Assembly (NCBI RefSeq): GCF_900129455.1
Contig: NZ_FQVU01000002.1
Span: forward strand, 1 to 64,000
Reading direction: 5' to 3'
Origin: Jatrophihabitans endophyticus
Lineage (GTDB): Bacteria; Actinomycetota; Actinomycetes; Mycobacteriales; Jatrophihabitantaceae
DNA length: 64,000 nt
Shown here: positions 43,646 through 54,300 of the stretch, piece after piece
Layout of the letters: each line of letters begins with the position of its first letter
Numbering within the stretch: the first letter of the stretch is position 1
The notes under the pieces: generated by a model
Databases searched by the model: none
What the model was told of the DNA's origin: nothing
Seen by the model: only the letters and a program-made list of their open reading frames with translations
Program-made: the position numbers and the translations under genes

Positions 43646-45193
43646 TCATCCCGCGCCGTCGACCACCTGGAGCAGGGCCGGACCGTCGGGGACGCCGAGA
43701 CCGGTGCAGGCGTCCCAACCCGGCTGCGCACGGTAGACGCCGTTGCTGCCCTGGGTGATGTCACGGAAGCCGGCGGCGGGGGCGTCGGGCTGCACGCCGG
43801 CGTAGAGGGTGGGTTGCAGCAGGCCGAGGGGACGCCCGGTCGCCTGCGCCAGCCGGCAGACCAGCCCGGCCCAGAGCGGGGCGACGGCGCTGGTGCCCCC
43901 GATCGTGCTGCGCCGGCCGTCGACCAGGACCTGGTAGCCGGTCTGCGGATCGGCGACCGCGGCGACGTCGGGGACGCCCCGCCCGGCCTTTCCGGCAGGG
44001 CCGGCGGGCACCCCGACGCCCGCCTGCCAGTCCGGCAGGGCGAACGCGGTGCTGACCCCGCCGCCGGTGGAGCCGCCCTGGCCGCCGTCGTTCCAGACGA
44101 CCTCGCTGCCGACGCGCCCGGCCAAGTCCAGCTGCAGCGTGGTGCCACCGCAGCCGAGGACGTGCGGGCTCGCAGCCGGGAAGTCGGCGTGCGGGTTCCC
44201 GTCGGCCTGCCGGTCGGAGCTGCCGTCGTCGCCGGCGGCCACGGTGACGGTCACGCCCAGCAGCGCCGCGTCGGCGAAGGCCTGGTCCATCGCGTCGCGG
44301 GCCTGCGGGCTCCACTGGTCCTCGCTCTGCCCCCAGCTGATGCTCATCGCCGTCGGTGCGGGCGTGGCGTGGGCGGCCTGGGTGACGGCGTCGAGGAACC
44401 CGTCGTCGGTGTTGGGCGCGAAGTACACGACCTGGGCGGCGGCCGGGGCGATGCCGCCGGCGACCTCGATGTCGAGCAGCACCTCGCCGTCGGCGCCGTC
44501 CGGGTCCTGCCCCGCCTGGTTCTCGGCGCCGTCGACACCGACCGCGGTGACGCTCGGCGTGGCCAGCCCGAGACCGCCGAAGTAGGCGTCGAGATCGTCC
44601 TGACCGAAGCCGCCGCCCAGCTCGACGACGGCGATCGTGTGGCCTGCACCGTCCCCCTCCGGCAGGCCGTAGACCTCGGCGAGCTGGGGCGGGGTGTAGC
44701 TGGTGACCGCGGCGTCGGCACGGGCGACGCGGTACCGCGCCCGCGCCTGCGGCCGGTCGTCGAGCCCCAGCACGGCGACGAGCGGGTCGGCCAGCGGGCC
44801 GGCGACGGCGAGCTCGCCGGCGGGTTGCCGCGCCGAACCGCCACCGGCGAGACGCACCTCGCGCAGCGTCGTGCCGAACAGGGCGCCGAGCGCATCGGCC
44901 TCGCCGCGCACCCGTACCAGCCGGGTGGCGGCATCGGCCGACACCACCTCGGCGCCGGCCCCCTCGACCGCGGCGCGCACCGCGTCGAGATCGGCCGGGT
45001 CGGCCCCGAAGCGTTCGGCCAGCTCCTCCCGGCGCAGCGGCGCTCCGCCGAACGCCGCGGCGTCGGGCTCGGCCCGCCGCCGCAGCACCAGCGTCGCCTC
45101 GACGGTCGTGGCGGGCGCGAGCGCGCCGACGACGGTGGCGTCGTCCCACCACTGCCGCAGGCTGCCGGTGAACGGGATGCGCGAATCGGTCAT
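43646..45193 (-). CDS. Sedolisin (S53) serine-carboxyl peptidase, kumamolisin-like
   Basis: 515 residues. N-terminal propeptide (about 1-170, with the FxGSLRQWW opening and LFGTTL segment), then the S53 domain. The catalytic Glu-x3-Asp is in GEVLLDIEVAGG, the oxyanion Asp in VAAGDDGSS, the Ser in IGGTSAVAPLWAG, and the C-terminal calcium-binding region in FRDITQGSNGVYRA. I use ATG 45193; no secretion signal is evident, as in some kumamolisins whose export route is unclear. Active at acidic pH in known relatives. It is the second subtilase-clan peptidase in this window. Divergent from the gene at 45261. Confidence 0.92.
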   Translation of the reverse strand: MTDSRIPFTGSLRQWWDDATVVGALAPATTVEATLVLRRRAEPDAAAFGGAPLRREELAERFGADPADLDAVRAAVEGAGAEVVSADAATRLVRVRGEADALGALFGTTLREVRLAGGGSARQPAGELAVAGPLADPLVAVLGLDDRPQARARYRVARADAAVTSYTPPQLAEVYGLPEGDGAGHTIAVVELGGGFGQDDLDAYFGGLGLATPSVTAVGVDGAENQAGQDPDGADGEVLLDIEVAGGIAPAAAQVVYFAPNTDDGFLDAVTQAAHATPAPTAMSISWGQSEDQWSPQARDAMDQAFADAALLGVTVTVAAGDDGSSDRQADGNPHADFPAASPHVLGCGGTTLQLDLAGRVGSEVVWNDGGQGGSTGGGVSTAFALPDWQAGVGVPAGPAGKAGRGVPDVAAVADPQTGYQVLVDGRRSTIGGTSAVAPLWAGLVCRLAQATGRPLGLLQPTLYAGVQPDAPAAGFRDITQGSNGVYRAQPGWDACTGLGVPDGPALLQVVDGAG

Positions 45194-45247
45194 ACCGCCG
45201 ATCATCCACCGCGGTACGACGATTTCGAAGAGCTCCGGCGCGCCCGG

Positions 45248-45253
45248 TAGGTT
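45248..45253 (+). promoter_or_regulatory. -10 element of the gene at 45261, leaderless type
   Basis: TAGGTT, seven bases and the ATG at 45261, with no ribosome-binding site. Confidence 0.4.
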
Positions 45254-45260
45254 CGCGACT

Positions 45261-46304
45261 ATGACGTCGTCGGCTGCCGCCATCATCCCGATCACGCTCA
45301 CCGTGAACGACCGCACGGGCCTCACGCTGTGGGCGCCGCCGTGGGAGGACGAGGACGGCGACGAATGGCAGGGCTTCCTCGGCGACGGCCAGAAGATCCT
45401 GCTCTACCCCAACACCGCCGACCTGGCGGCCTTCATCGCCTCGGGCGAGGAGAACGACCTGTCCGACCACCCCGGGTGGGGGCAGGTCCTCAAGGCGACG
45501 CCCGACGAGCTGCGGCCGAGCACCGAGGACCGCTACGACCTCGACGCCGTGTACGAGTGGGCCGGCGGCGAGCCCGACCCGGTCCACGTGTCGGCGCTCG
45601 CCGACGTCGTCGACATGGTGGCCAAGATCGCCGACTGCTGCGACGACGGCAAGCTGCGCCGGCTGGTCGAGGGCACGCCCGCGTTCGCCGAGCTCGTCGA
45701 CGAGGAGAACACCTACCAGGGACGTGACGGCCGCAAGCGCTGGAACGAGCTCGGCGACACCATCGCCGAGTCCTGGGAGCGCGCGATCGCCCGCGTCGAG
45801 GACTGGCTGAACTGGCGCGGCGACTTCAGCGAGAGCGAGTTCGACGAGCAGGCCTCGGTCTGGGAGCGGGTCGGCGCCGAACCGATCGAGCTGCGCTTCG
45901 CCGACGCCACCTACCTGACCGTGCGCGGCGACGTCTCCGTCGACGCCGACGGCGACGAGACCGCCACCGCCTTCCTCGGCGACGACCAGCAGGTCGTCGT
46001 CTTCACCGACCTCGCCGACCTTGCCCGCTACTGCCGCGAGGCCGAGGAGCACCGGCTGGTCAAGCTCGAGTGGTGGTCCGAGCTCGCCGACGTGACCGAC
46101 GACGCCGACTTCGCCCCCGCGGCGGACGCCGCGTTCGACCTGCGCAAGCCGTCGTCCGCCGGTGCCGGGGTGCTGCGCCAGCTCGCCGAGTTCTGCGGGC
46201 TCGAGGCCGACACCGACGTCCTCGACGGCCCCGACGTCGACAAAGACGACTGGGCCGACCTCGTGGCCGAGGTGCGCAGCTGCCTGCGCGACGAGAGCAG
46301 CTGA
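45261..46304 (+). CDS. Uncharacterised acidic protein with an internal duplication
   Basis: 347 residues, strongly acidic and Trp-rich, with no signal peptide or membrane segment. I recognise no functional family, although similar actinomycete hypothetical proteins exist as far as I recall. It seems to contain two related modules: one near residues 10-75 with [36 protein letters not shown] and a Trp (HPGW), and one near 205-275 with [35 protein letters not shown] and WW. The stretch between is mostly helical. The ATG lies seven bases after a TAGGTT box. Codon use is normal, so the gene is real. The function is open. Confidence 0.8.
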   Translation: MTSSAAAIIPITLTVNDRTGLTLWAPPWEDEDGDEWQGFLGDGQKILLYPNTADLAAFIASGEENDLSDHPGWGQVLKATPDELRPSTEDRYDLDAVYEWAGGEPDPVHVSALADVVDMVAKIADCCDDGKLRRLVEGTPAFAELVDEENTYQGRDGRKRWNELGDTIAESWERAIARVEDWLNWRGDFSESEFDEQASVWERVGAEPIELRFADATYLTVRGDVSVDADGDETATAFLGDDQQVVVFTDLADLARYCREAEEHRLVKLEWWSELADVTDDADFAPAADAAFDLRKPSSAGAGVLRQLAEFCGLEADTDVLDGPDVDKDDWADLVAEVRSCLRDESS

Positions 46305-46339
46305 GGAACACCGACCGGCCGGCGCGCGTTGGACCGGCA

Positions 46340-47395
46340 ATGAAGCCAGGAACGGCGGAGCCGCTGCCGCCGACGCCGCTGTCCGTCCTCGACCTCGCGC
46401 CGGTCGCCGAGGGCACCGGCCCGACCGAGGCCCTGCAGGCGACGATCGCGCACGCGCGTCGCGCCGACGAGCTCGGCCTGAGCCGGTTCTGGGTCGCCGA
46501 GCACCACAGCATGCCCGGCATCGCCAGCTCGGCGCCGGCCGTCCTGATCGGCGCGATCGCCGCGGCGACCGAGCGCATCCGGGTGGGTTCGGGCGGCGTG
46601 ATGCTGCCCAACCACGCACCGCTCGCGATCGCCGAGCAGTTCGGCACCCTCGCCGCGCTGCACCCCGGCCGCATCGACCTCGGCCTCGGCCGCGCCCCGG
46701 GCAGTGACCAGCTCACCGCCCACGCCCTGCGGCGGGGGCAGGACCTCGCCGCGGACAACTTCCCCGAGGAGCTCGGCGAGCTCGCCTGCTTCCTCGCCGA
46801 CGACTTCCCCGCCGACCACCCCTACCGCGACCGGGTGGTCTCGGTCCCGGCGCCCGAGCAGCAGCCGCCGCTGTGGCTGCTCGGCTCGAGCCTGTTCAGC
46901 GCCGAGCTCGCGGGGATGCTCGGGCTGCCGTTCGCGTTCGCGCACCACTTCGCCGGCACGCACACACTGCCGGCCCTCGAGCGGTACCGCTCCGCGTTCC
47001 GCGAGGGCGGCCTGCTCACCAAGCCGTACGCGATGGTCACCGTGCAGGCCGTCTGCGCGCCCACCGACGAGGAGGCCGACCGGCTCGCGCTGCCGTCGGC
47101 GCTGTCGTTCCTGCGGCTGCGGCAGGGCAACCCCGGCAAGCTGCCGACGGCCGAGCAGGCGGCGGCGTACCCGTGGTCCCCGGCCGAGCAGCACTTCGTC
47201 CTGCAGCGCCGCGACGGCCAGGCCATCGGCTCGCCGCAGACCGTCGCCGCCTCGCTGCGGCGGTTGCTCGCCGACACCGAGGCCGACGAGCTGATGATCA
47301 CCACGCAGGTGTACGACCTGGCCGACCGGATCCGGTCGCTGGAGCTGGTCCGCGGCCTGTTCGACGACGCCCCGCTCGGGCTGCAGCAGGGCTGA
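46340..47395 (+). CDS. LLM-class (luciferase-like) flavin-dependent oxidoreductase
   Basis: 351 residues of the bacterial-luciferase TIM-barrel family, MsnO8-like subgroup. Features: [12 protein letters not shown] at the first strand, [17 protein letters not shown] (key part AEHH), the [17 protein letters not shown] strand-loop, [23 protein letters not shown] (key parts [14 protein letters not shown]) and the C-terminal [14 protein letters not shown] or F420 is the expected cofactor. ATG 46340, 36 bases after the previous stop; no strong ribosome-binding site. Substrate unknown. Confidence 0.9.
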   Translation: MKPGTAEPLPPTPLSVLDLAPVAEGTGPTEALQATIAHARRADELGLSRFWVAEHHSMPGIASSAPAVLIGAIAAATERIRVGSGGVMLPNHAPLAIAEQFGTLAALHPGRIDLGLGRAPGSDQLTAHALRRGQDLAADNFPEELGELACFLADDFPADHPYRDRVVSVPAPEQQPPLWLLGSSLFSAELAGMLGLPFAFAHHFAGTHTLPALERYRSAFREGGLLTKPYAMVTVQAVCAPTDEEADRLALPSALSFLRLRQGNPGKLPTAEQAAAYPWSPAEQHFVLQRRDGQAIGSPQTVAASLRRLLADTEADELMITTQVYDLADRIRSLELVRGLFDDAPLGLQQG

Positions 47396-47420
47396 CCCGG
47401 CACCGTGCCGTGCGCCGACC

Positions 47421-47426
47421 TAGGGT
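47421..47426 (+). promoter_or_regulatory. -10 element of the GH3 lipoprotein gene, leaderless type
   Basis: TAGGGT, six bases (CGGGGG) and the ATG at 47433. Confidence 0.4.
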
Positions 47427-47432
47427 CGGGGG

Positions 47433-48668
47433 ATGCGTGCCGCCGCCGTCGTCCTGTCCGCCGTCGCGGTCGTCGCGCTGGCCGGCTGCTCCGGCTCCGA
47501 CGGGGACGGGGCGCCGAACACGACCCCGGCGACGTCCGCGCCGACCACCGCGGGGGCGACCACGACGCCGCCGGGGACACCGACCCCCGCACCGACCTCG
47601 ACACCTGCGTCGACCCCGGCGTCGACCTCGACCCCGGCCACGGCGGCGCAGCGCGCGCTCGCGCGCATGAGCCTGCGGCAGCGCGTCGGGCAGCTGGTGA
47701 TGATCGACTGTCCGAGCACCGGCGTCGCCCCGGCGACCCGGACGGCCCTCACGCGCTACGACGTCGGCTCGGTCATCCTCGACGGCACCAGCCGCGCCGG
47801 CGCGTCGGCCACGCGGGGCGTCACCCGCGAGCTGAGCTCGCTCGCCGGGGATCGGGTCGGCCTCCTCGTCGCCACCGACCAGGAGGGTGGGCTCGTCCAG
47901 CGGCTGCAGGGCGAGGGCTTCGACCGCATCCCGAGCGGCACCGTGCAGGGGCAGCGGTCGGCGACCGCATTGCGCCGTGACGCGGCGCGGTGGGGGGCGC
48001 AGCTGCGCGACGCCGGCGTGAACGTGAACCTCGGCCCGGTCCTCGACGTGGTGCCCGCCGGTGGCGGCGCGAACCCGCCCATCGGCGATCTCGACCGGCA
48101 GTACGGCTCGACGCCGCGCGTCGTCACCTCGCACGGGCTGGCGTTCGCGAAAGGCATGGCCGACGCGGGTGTCGACCCGGTGGTGAAGCACTTCCCCGGC
48201 CTCGGCCGCGTCAGCGGCAACACCGACGTCGCGGCCGGCGTCACCGACACCGTGACCGAGGCCGACGACGCCGACCTGGGCCCGTTCCGCGCGGCCGTCG
48301 CCGCCGGGGTGCCGTTCGTGATGATGTCGACCGCGATCTACCGGCGCATCGATCCAGGGACCCCGGCCGCGTTCTCGACGCGGATCGTCACCGGGCTGCT
48401 CCGCGAGCGGTTCGGCTTCCGCGGCGTCGTCGTGAGCGACGACATCGGTGCCGCCGACCAGGTCGCCGCGTACCCGCCGGGCGAACGCGCGGTGCGCTTC
48501 GTGCGGGCCGGCGGCGACATCGCGCTGTCGGTCGTCGGCAGCGACGCCGGCCCGATGACGACGGCGCTCCTGGCCGAGGCACGCTCCGACGCGTCGTTCC
48601 GAAAGCTCGTCGACGCCGCGGTGTTGCGGGTCCTGCAGGCCAAGCAGGCACGCGGACTGGTGCACTGA
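47433..48668 (+). CDS. Glycoside hydrolase family 3 lipoprotein (NagZ-like)
   Basis: 411 residues. Signal peptide with lipobox VALAGC (Cys 19), then a Thr/Pro/Ala-rich linker (about 25-70) that would span the wall, then a GH3 N-terminal barrel. Recognisable parts: [43 protein letters not shown] and the nucleophile segment VVVSDDIGA. NagZ enzymes use a His in an N-terminal D-S-H loop after KHFPGHG as acid/base; here the loop reads [10 protein letters not shown], with neither His. It could still act by a modified mechanism on muropeptides or other beta-linked GlcNAc. ATG 47433. Confidence 0.88.
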   Translation: MRAAAVVLSAVAVVALAGCSGSDGDGAPNTTPATSAPTTAGATTTPPGTPTPAPTSTPASTPASTSTPATAAQRALARMSLRQRVGQLVMIDCPSTGVAPATRTALTRYDVGSVILDGTSRAGASATRGVTRELSSLAGDRVGLLVATDQEGGLVQRLQGEGFDRIPSGTVQGQRSATALRRDAARWGAQLRDAGVNVNLGPVLDVVPAGGGANPPIGDLDRQYGSTPRVVTSHGLAFAKGMADAGVDPVVKHFPGLGRVSGNTDVAAGVTDTVTEADDADLGPFRAAVAAGVPFVMMSTAIYRRIDPGTPAAFSTRIVTGLLRERFGFRGVVVSDDIGAADQVAAYPPGERAVRFVRAGGDIALSVVGSDAGPMTTALLAEARSDASFRKLVDAAVLRVLQAKQARGLVH

Positions 48669-48693
48669 TCGCCCGACCGTCTGCCGGGTTCGC

Positions 48694-48720
48694 TCAGGTC
48701 TGGCGGAATCCGGCCGATGT
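48694..48720 (+). promoter_or_regulatory. Possible flagellar-type (sigma-28/WhiG-like) promoter of the chemoreceptor gene
   Basis: TCAG (48694-48697), 15 bases and GCCGATGT (48713-48720), compared with the TAAA-N15-GCCGATAA consensus. It would give a leader of about 30 bases before the ATG at 48760. Confidence 0.35.
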
Positions 48721-48759
48721 CTGCGTCGAAGGTCCAGGGACGGGCCGGGAGAGGCAGAC

Positions 48760-50394
48760 ATGATCGGCGCAGTACGCAGGGTCCGTATCGGCTGGCGACT
48801 CGGGCTGTGCTTCGCCGTCGTGAGCGCGCTGCTCGGGGCCGCCGTGGCCGTGGGGCTGGGCACGCTGTCGTCGGCCCAGGACCGTGCGAACCACCTCGCC
48901 CGGCTGCAGCAGCTCGCCCACCAGATCGACACCATCAAGTTCTTCGACGCGGACGTGTCGGGCTGGCAGGTCGCCTACCTCGGCGACGCCGCGCGACTCG
49001 GCGGCCCGAAGTCGGTCGACCCGACCTCGGAGAACCGCGCCGGCTACCTCAAGGACAAGCAGGACCTGCTCGCCCTGCTGCGCCGGATCGACGTCGGCGC
49101 CATGACCGCGGCCGACCGGACGACGTTCCGTGAGCTGCGCAGCGAGGTCGACACCTTCTTCGCCGTCGACGACCGGATCGTGGCGCTGCTGCGCCGCAAC
49201 GAGCAGACCGCGGCCAGCAAGGTCACCGTCGACGACAGCTACCCGGTGTACTACAAGGTCCTCGCGCTCACCGACAAGACGATCCAGGCGACGTCCGCCC
49301 GCGTCGCGCAGGCCGTCGCGGACGGTCGTTCCGCCACGACGCACGCCCGCTCGGTCATGCTCGCCGTGTTCGGTCTCGCGCTGGTGCTCGCCGGCCTGCT
49401 CGTCACGCTGGTCACCGCCAGCATCGTCCGCCCGGTCCGGGCCGCAGGTGACCAGCTGCGCCGGCTGGCCGGCCGCGACCTCGCCGTGCCGGGCCCGGCC
49501 CGCGCAGCCGACACCGTGGACGCCGCTGCCGGTCACGACGAGATCACCGACATGTCGCGCGCCCTGCACGACGCTGTGGCGGGGCTGCGCGAGACGGTGT
49601 CGACGATCGTGGCCTCGTCGCGGTCCGTCGAGGGCGCCGCCGCCCAGGTCGGCACCGTCGCCGACGACCTCAACACCGTCTCGGTCGCGACCTCCGCTCG
49701 GGCCCGCGAGGCCGCGTCGGCCTCGCAGGACGTCACCGGTGAGGTCGCCGCGGTCGCCGCCGGCACCGTCGAGCTGGGCGGCGCCATCGACGAGATCGCG
49801 CGCAGCGCCTCGCAGGCCACCGACGTCGCGTCCCGCGCCGTCGACGCCGCCGGCGGGGCGAGCGTGCTCATCGAGAAGCTCGCGACGTCCTCGCGCGAGG
49901 TGGCCGAGATCGTCGAGGTCATCACCTCGATCGCCTCGCAGACCAACCTGCTCGCCCTCAACGCCACCATCGAGGCGGCACGCGCCGGCGAGTCGGGCAA
50001 GGGCTTCGCCGTCGTCGCGGGCGAGGTGAAGGACCTGGCGCAGGAGACGGCCAAGGCCACCGAGAGCATCACCAGCAGGGTCGGCGACATCCAGACCGAC
50101 ACCGCCGCCGCCGTCGCCGCGATCTCCCGGATCAGCGAGGTCATCGCCGAGGTCAACTCGTTCCAGACGATCATCGCCGCCGCCGTCGAGGAGCAGACCG
50201 CCGCGACCCGCGCCATCGAGGCGAGCATCGGTGCCGCCGCGACCGGCACCCAGGTGGTGGCCGACAACGTCGACCGCGTCGCCGACGCCACCGGCGAGAG
50301 CGCCCGCAGCGTCGACGCCGCGCGCCGCGCCGTCGGCGACCTCGGGTCGGCCTCGGCCCAACTGCAGCGCATCGTCGGCAGCTTCACGCTCTGA
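48760..50394 (+). CDS. Methyl-accepting chemotaxis protein
   Basis: 544 residues. N-terminal membrane helix (about 12-34), a helical periplasmic-side sensor of the four-helix-bundle type (about 35-205), a second membrane helix (about 207-230), HAMP (about 231-290) and a signalling coiled coil. The highly conserved hairpin tip is intact (key parts [20 protein letters not shown] and [17 protein letters not shown]). No CheR-binding pentapeptide at the C-terminus. ATG 48760 with GGGAGAGG upstream. Together with the receptor end at 1-126 it indicates a chemotaxis system elsewhere in the genome. The ligand is unknown. Confidence 0.94.
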   Translation: MIGAVRRVRIGWRLGLCFAVVSALLGAAVAVGLGTLSSAQDRANHLARLQQLAHQIDTIKFFDADVSGWQVAYLGDAARLGGPKSVDPTSENRAGYLKDKQDLLALLRRIDVGAMTAADRTTFRELRSEVDTFFAVDDRIVALLRRNEQTAASKVTVDDSYPVYYKVLALTDKTIQATSARVAQAVADGRSATTHARSVMLAVFGLALVLAGLLVTLVTASIVRPVRAAGDQLRRLAGRDLAVPGPARAADTVDAAAGHDEITDMSRALHDAVAGLRETVSTIVASSRSVEGAAAQVGTVADDLNTVSVATSARAREAASASQDVTGEVAAVAAGTVELGGAIDEIARSASQATDVASRAVDAAGGASVLIEKLATSSREVAEIVEVITSIASQTNLLALNATIEAARAGESGKGFAVVAGEVKDLAQETAKATESITSRVGDIQTDTAAAVAAISRISEVIAEVNSFQTIIAAAVEEQTAATRAIEASIGAAATGTQVVADNVDRVADATGESARSVDAARRAVGDLGSASAQLQRIVGSFTL

Positions 50395-51133
50395 GACCGG
50401 CAGCCACCACCAGCAGCACGCACGGCAGCTCGGCACCGGCGGGGGTGCAGTCCCGGCCGGCCTCGTCGCCCAGGTGCCAGTAGGCGGCGAAGCTGCCGGG
50501 CAGGACCGGCAGCCGGATCGCGACCTCGACCCGCACCCGCTCCCCCGGTCCGCACGCCGGGACGGGGGCGTCACGCGCGCTCGCCGGCAGACCCGGCGCC
50601 GCGTGCGCGCCGACACGCACCAGCCGGCGCCCCGACCACGGCACGACGCCGATGTTGTGCAACGTCCAGGCCGCCGCGACGACGGCGCCCGGGTCGAGCA
50701 GCAGGCCGTGGGGCAACGCCGGATCGGTCACGACCATCGCGTCGCCGGGGACGGCGCGCCGCCTCGCGTCCCGGTGCCCGGCCGTCGCGTAGGCGCCGCG
50801 CGCCTCGGCGAAGACCGACAGCAGCAGGCCGTCGGCACCCAGCACGGTGTCGTACCACTCCACCACGGCACGGTTGGGCCTGGCCTTGCCCGTCTCGATC
50901 TGCGACAGGGTCCCGCGCCCCGTCCCGGTCTCGCTCTCGACCTGGCGCAGGGACAGCCCCGCGGCCGTGCGCATCGCCCGCATCGACGCTCCGAGCCGAC
51001 CCCACAGTCGCTCGGCCGGGCCCGCCGCCGGCCCCGCGTCGTGACGGGTGGCGTGCGGCGCGGCCGCGACCCGCGGGTCCGCGCGCAGGTCGGCACCCGG
51101 ATCCCCTCGCAGCCCTGACTCGCCCACCGTCAC
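50384..51133 (-). CDS. XRE-family HTH protein with C-terminal FW (NBR1-like) domain
   Basis: 249 residues. A helix-turn-helix of the HTH_31 kind lies at about 55-110 ([32 protein letters not shown]). The C-terminal 105 residues match the FW/NBR1 Ig-like pattern: [17 protein letters not shown], then a [12 protein letters not shown] segment and [16 protein letters not shown], the spaced tryptophans being the hallmark. In eukaryotic NBR1 this domain binds other proteins; bacterial HTH-FW proteins are poorly understood. GTG 51133 with CGGGGGGAAC just upstream. It diverges from the HTH-nSTAND-WD40 gene and overlaps the chemoreceptor 3' end by 11 bases. Confidence 0.82.
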   Translation of the reverse strand: MTVGESGLRGDPGADLRADPRVAAAPHATRHDAGPAAGPAERLWGRLGASMRAMRTAAGLSLRQVESETGTGRGTLSQIETGKARPNRAVVEWYDTVLGADGLLLSVFAEARGAYATAGHRDARRRAVPGDAMVVTDPALPHGLLLDPGAVVAAAWTLHNIGVVPWSGRRLVRVGAHAAPGLPASARDAPVPACGPGERVRVEVAIRLPVLPGSFAAYWHLGDEAGRDCTPAGAELPCVLLVVAAGLRA

Positions 51134-51222
51134 GTTCCCCCCGCGATCGACGTCGGCGGCGGCCCCGCCGGCGGTTTCGACTATGGCAACCGGCGGGCCC
51201 GGCCAGAGGGCGAGCGGCGATA

Positions 51223-51239
51223 CCCGTACGACCCCGTAC
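51223..51239. promoter_or_regulatory. Direct repeats CCCGTAC in the divergent XRE promoter region
   Basis: Two CCCGTAC copies (51223-51229 and 51233-51239), one helical turn apart, lie between the HTH-FW and HTH-nSTAND genes. They are a candidate operator for one of the two XRE domains. Confidence 0.3.
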
Positions 51240-51308
51240 ACCCGACCGGCGCGCACCCGCGACGTGACTTACGATTCGCCGACCGGTCCGGGGGCGGAGG
51301 GGAACGTC

Positions 51309-54300
51309 ATGGAGGCTGGGTCGTCGCCCGAGCCGCGGGACGTGTTGACGAGGGCGGACCTGGCGGCGGGGCTGCGCACCGTCCGCGCGCGAGCCGACCT
51401 GTCGATCCGCGAGCTGGCCCGGCGCGTGGGCGTCCCGCACGCGACGCTCGGGGGATGGTTCAGCGGGCGCAACCTGCCCACCCCCGGGCAGCTGACCACG
51501 CTCGCCGCGATGCTGCGCGAGTGCGGGCTCGGCCAGGCGGAGGTGGCGGCGTGGCTCGACGCGGCCCGCCGGGTCCGTGCCACACCGGCGCGGGTCACGC
51601 GCCCCGGGTCGCCCTACCCCGGTCTCGCGTCCTTCGACGTCGCGGACGCCGACGTCTTCTTCGGCCGGACGAGCGAGACCGAGGCGGTGCTGGCCCGGTT
51701 GGTGGCCGGGCACGAGCAGCCCGCCGGCTCGCTGCTCGCCGTGATCGGGCCGTCCGGGTCCGGGAAGTCCTCCCTGCTGCGCGCGGGGGTCGCGGCGGCG
51801 GTGCTCGCCCGTGACGGCGCCGGTTCGTGCGTCGTCACCACACCGGGCGACGACCCGCACCGCGCACTCGACGAGGCGCTGGCGGAGCTGGGATCGGCCG
51901 GTGTCCTCGTCCTCGACCAGTTCGAGGAGCTGTTCACCGCCACCGACGACGCCGCCACCCGCGCCGCCTTCCTCGACCGGTTGACCACCCCGCCCGCCGG
52001 CGTACGGGTGGTCCTCGGCATGCGCGCGGACTTCTACGCCCGCGCCGCGGCGGAGCCCGCGCTGGTGACCACGCTGCAGCACGGGCAGATCCTGCTCGGT
52101 CCGCTCGGGGCGGACGCGCTGCGCGACGCCGTCGAGGGGCCGGCCCGGGCCGTGGGCGTCACGGTCGAGCCCGGCCTCGCCGACCTCGTCCTCGCCGACC
52201 TCGCGCCGCGCGACTCCCCCACCGCGGCCCACGACGCCGGATCCCTCCCGCTGCTGTCGCACGCCCTGCTCACCGCGTGGGAGCTCGGGACGGGTCGGCT
52301 GCTGTCCGTCGCCGACTACCGCACCGCGGGTGGCCTGGACGGCGCGGTCCAGCGCACCGCCGAGCAGGCCTACGACAGCCTGGACGCGGCCGGTCGCGAC
52401 GCCGCGCGGGATCTGTTCCTGCGCCTCGTCCGCATCGAGGACGACGTCGCCGTCACCCGGCGCCGGGTGGCCGGCGCCGAGCTGGCGGCGCTGCTCGACG
52501 CCGACTCCGCCCTCCGCGGCGTGCTCGCCGAGTTCGTGCGGCGCCGGCTGCTCACGTCCGGCGACGGCACCGTCGAGATCAGTCACGAGGCGCTGCTGAC
52601 CGCCTGGCCGCGGCTGCGCGACTGGATCGACACCGACCGCGACGGGCTGCGGTTGTCGCGCACCGTGACGCAGGCGGCCAACGAGTGGGACGCCACCGAC
52701 CGCGACGACGCGCTGCTGCTGCGCGGCACCCGACTCGCGGCCGCGGCCGAGCTCGCCGCCAGCCCCACCCTGCGCACCCGGCTCAACCCGCTCGAGCGCG
52801 ACTACGTCGCGGCCGGGACCGCCGCCCGCGACGCGGCCCGGCACCGCGCCCGCCGCCGCACCCGCCGGCTGCGGCGACTCTTCGCCGCGGTCGCCGCCCT
52901 GGCCCTGGTCGCCGCCGGCCTCGCCGCGTACTCCCTCGACGCCCGCTCGCACGCCGCCACCGCGGAGGGCAGGGCCCGTGACGCGCGGGACGAGGCGGTG
53001 TCGCGGCAGATCGCCGGCCGTGCCCGCGAGCTGTCCGCCGCCGATCCGGCGCTGGCTGCGCAGCTGGCCCTGGTCGCGTACCGCGAGGCGCCCACGGACG
53101 ACGCGCGCGGCGCGCTCGTGGACCAGTCGAGCCGACCGGCGATCACCCGCGTCCTGGGCTCCCAGGGGCCGACACCGCTCGCGCTCTCGGCCGACGGCCG
53201 ACTGCTCGCGGTCGGGCACGCCGACACCGGCACGGTGCACCTGTACCGCCGGACCGCGGCGGTGCCGGTCGCGCTCGGCGTCGTACCGGCCGCCGACGCG
53301 GCGCGGCACCAGGTCTTCGCGCTGGCGTTCTCCGCCGACGGGCACACGCTCGCGGTCGGCGGCGAGGCGCACCAGGTGGTCCGGCTGTGGGACGTCCGCG
53401 ACCCGGGTCGGCCCCAGCCCACCGGCGTGGTGGCGACCGGCTTCACCGACGACGTCCAGGACGTCGCGTTCTCGCCCGCCGGGACCCTGCTCGCCGTCGC
53501 CGGGACGGGCCCGCACCCGGTGCGCGTCTGGGACGTGCGGGACCCGTCGACCCCACGCGCCCTCGCGGTTCCCGCCGGAGCACCCGCGGCCGGCGTCACC
53601 GCGATGCGAGTGCGCTTCGCCCCGGACGGACGGCGGCTCGCCGTCGCCGCGAAGGACGGCGCGGTCCGCACCTGGCGCGTCGCCGGCACGGCGGTGACCG
53701 GCGGCCGGAGGGCGGCGCCGCTGGGCGACGCGCTGCTCGCGGCGGCGTGGTCGCACGACGGCCGCGACCTCTTCGTCGGGGACGTCGGCGGCAAGGTCGT
53801 CGCGCTCGATGCCGCCACGATGCGACCCCGGCACGCCGCCGTCACCGTCACCACCGGCAACGTCAACGCGCTGGCCGCGGCGCCGGGCGGCGCCGGCTTC
53901 GTCGCCGCGACCTCCGAGGGCGCGGTCAGCCAGTGGTCCACCGTCAGCTGGACCGCGCTGTCCTCGCTCGGCCATCCGGGCCCGGTGACGGGCGTGGCCT
54001 ACACCCCCGACGGCACGACCCTGCTCACCACCGCCGCCGACGGCACGCTGCGCACTTATCCCGCCTCGGCCGGGCTGCCCACGGACGACAGCGTCTACAA
54101 CCTGGCGGCGTCCCGGGACGGCCGCCGGCTCGCCGTCGCGACCAGCGGCACCGCCGGCGGGCTGCGGCTGTGGGACCTGCGCGACCCCGACCGGCCACGA
54201 CGGATGTCGCCCCTCGTCACGATGCCGGCCGGCAGCGCGCCGATCACCGGCACGGTGGCGCTGCGCCGCGACGGCGCCGTCGTCGCCGCCGGGAACCCCG

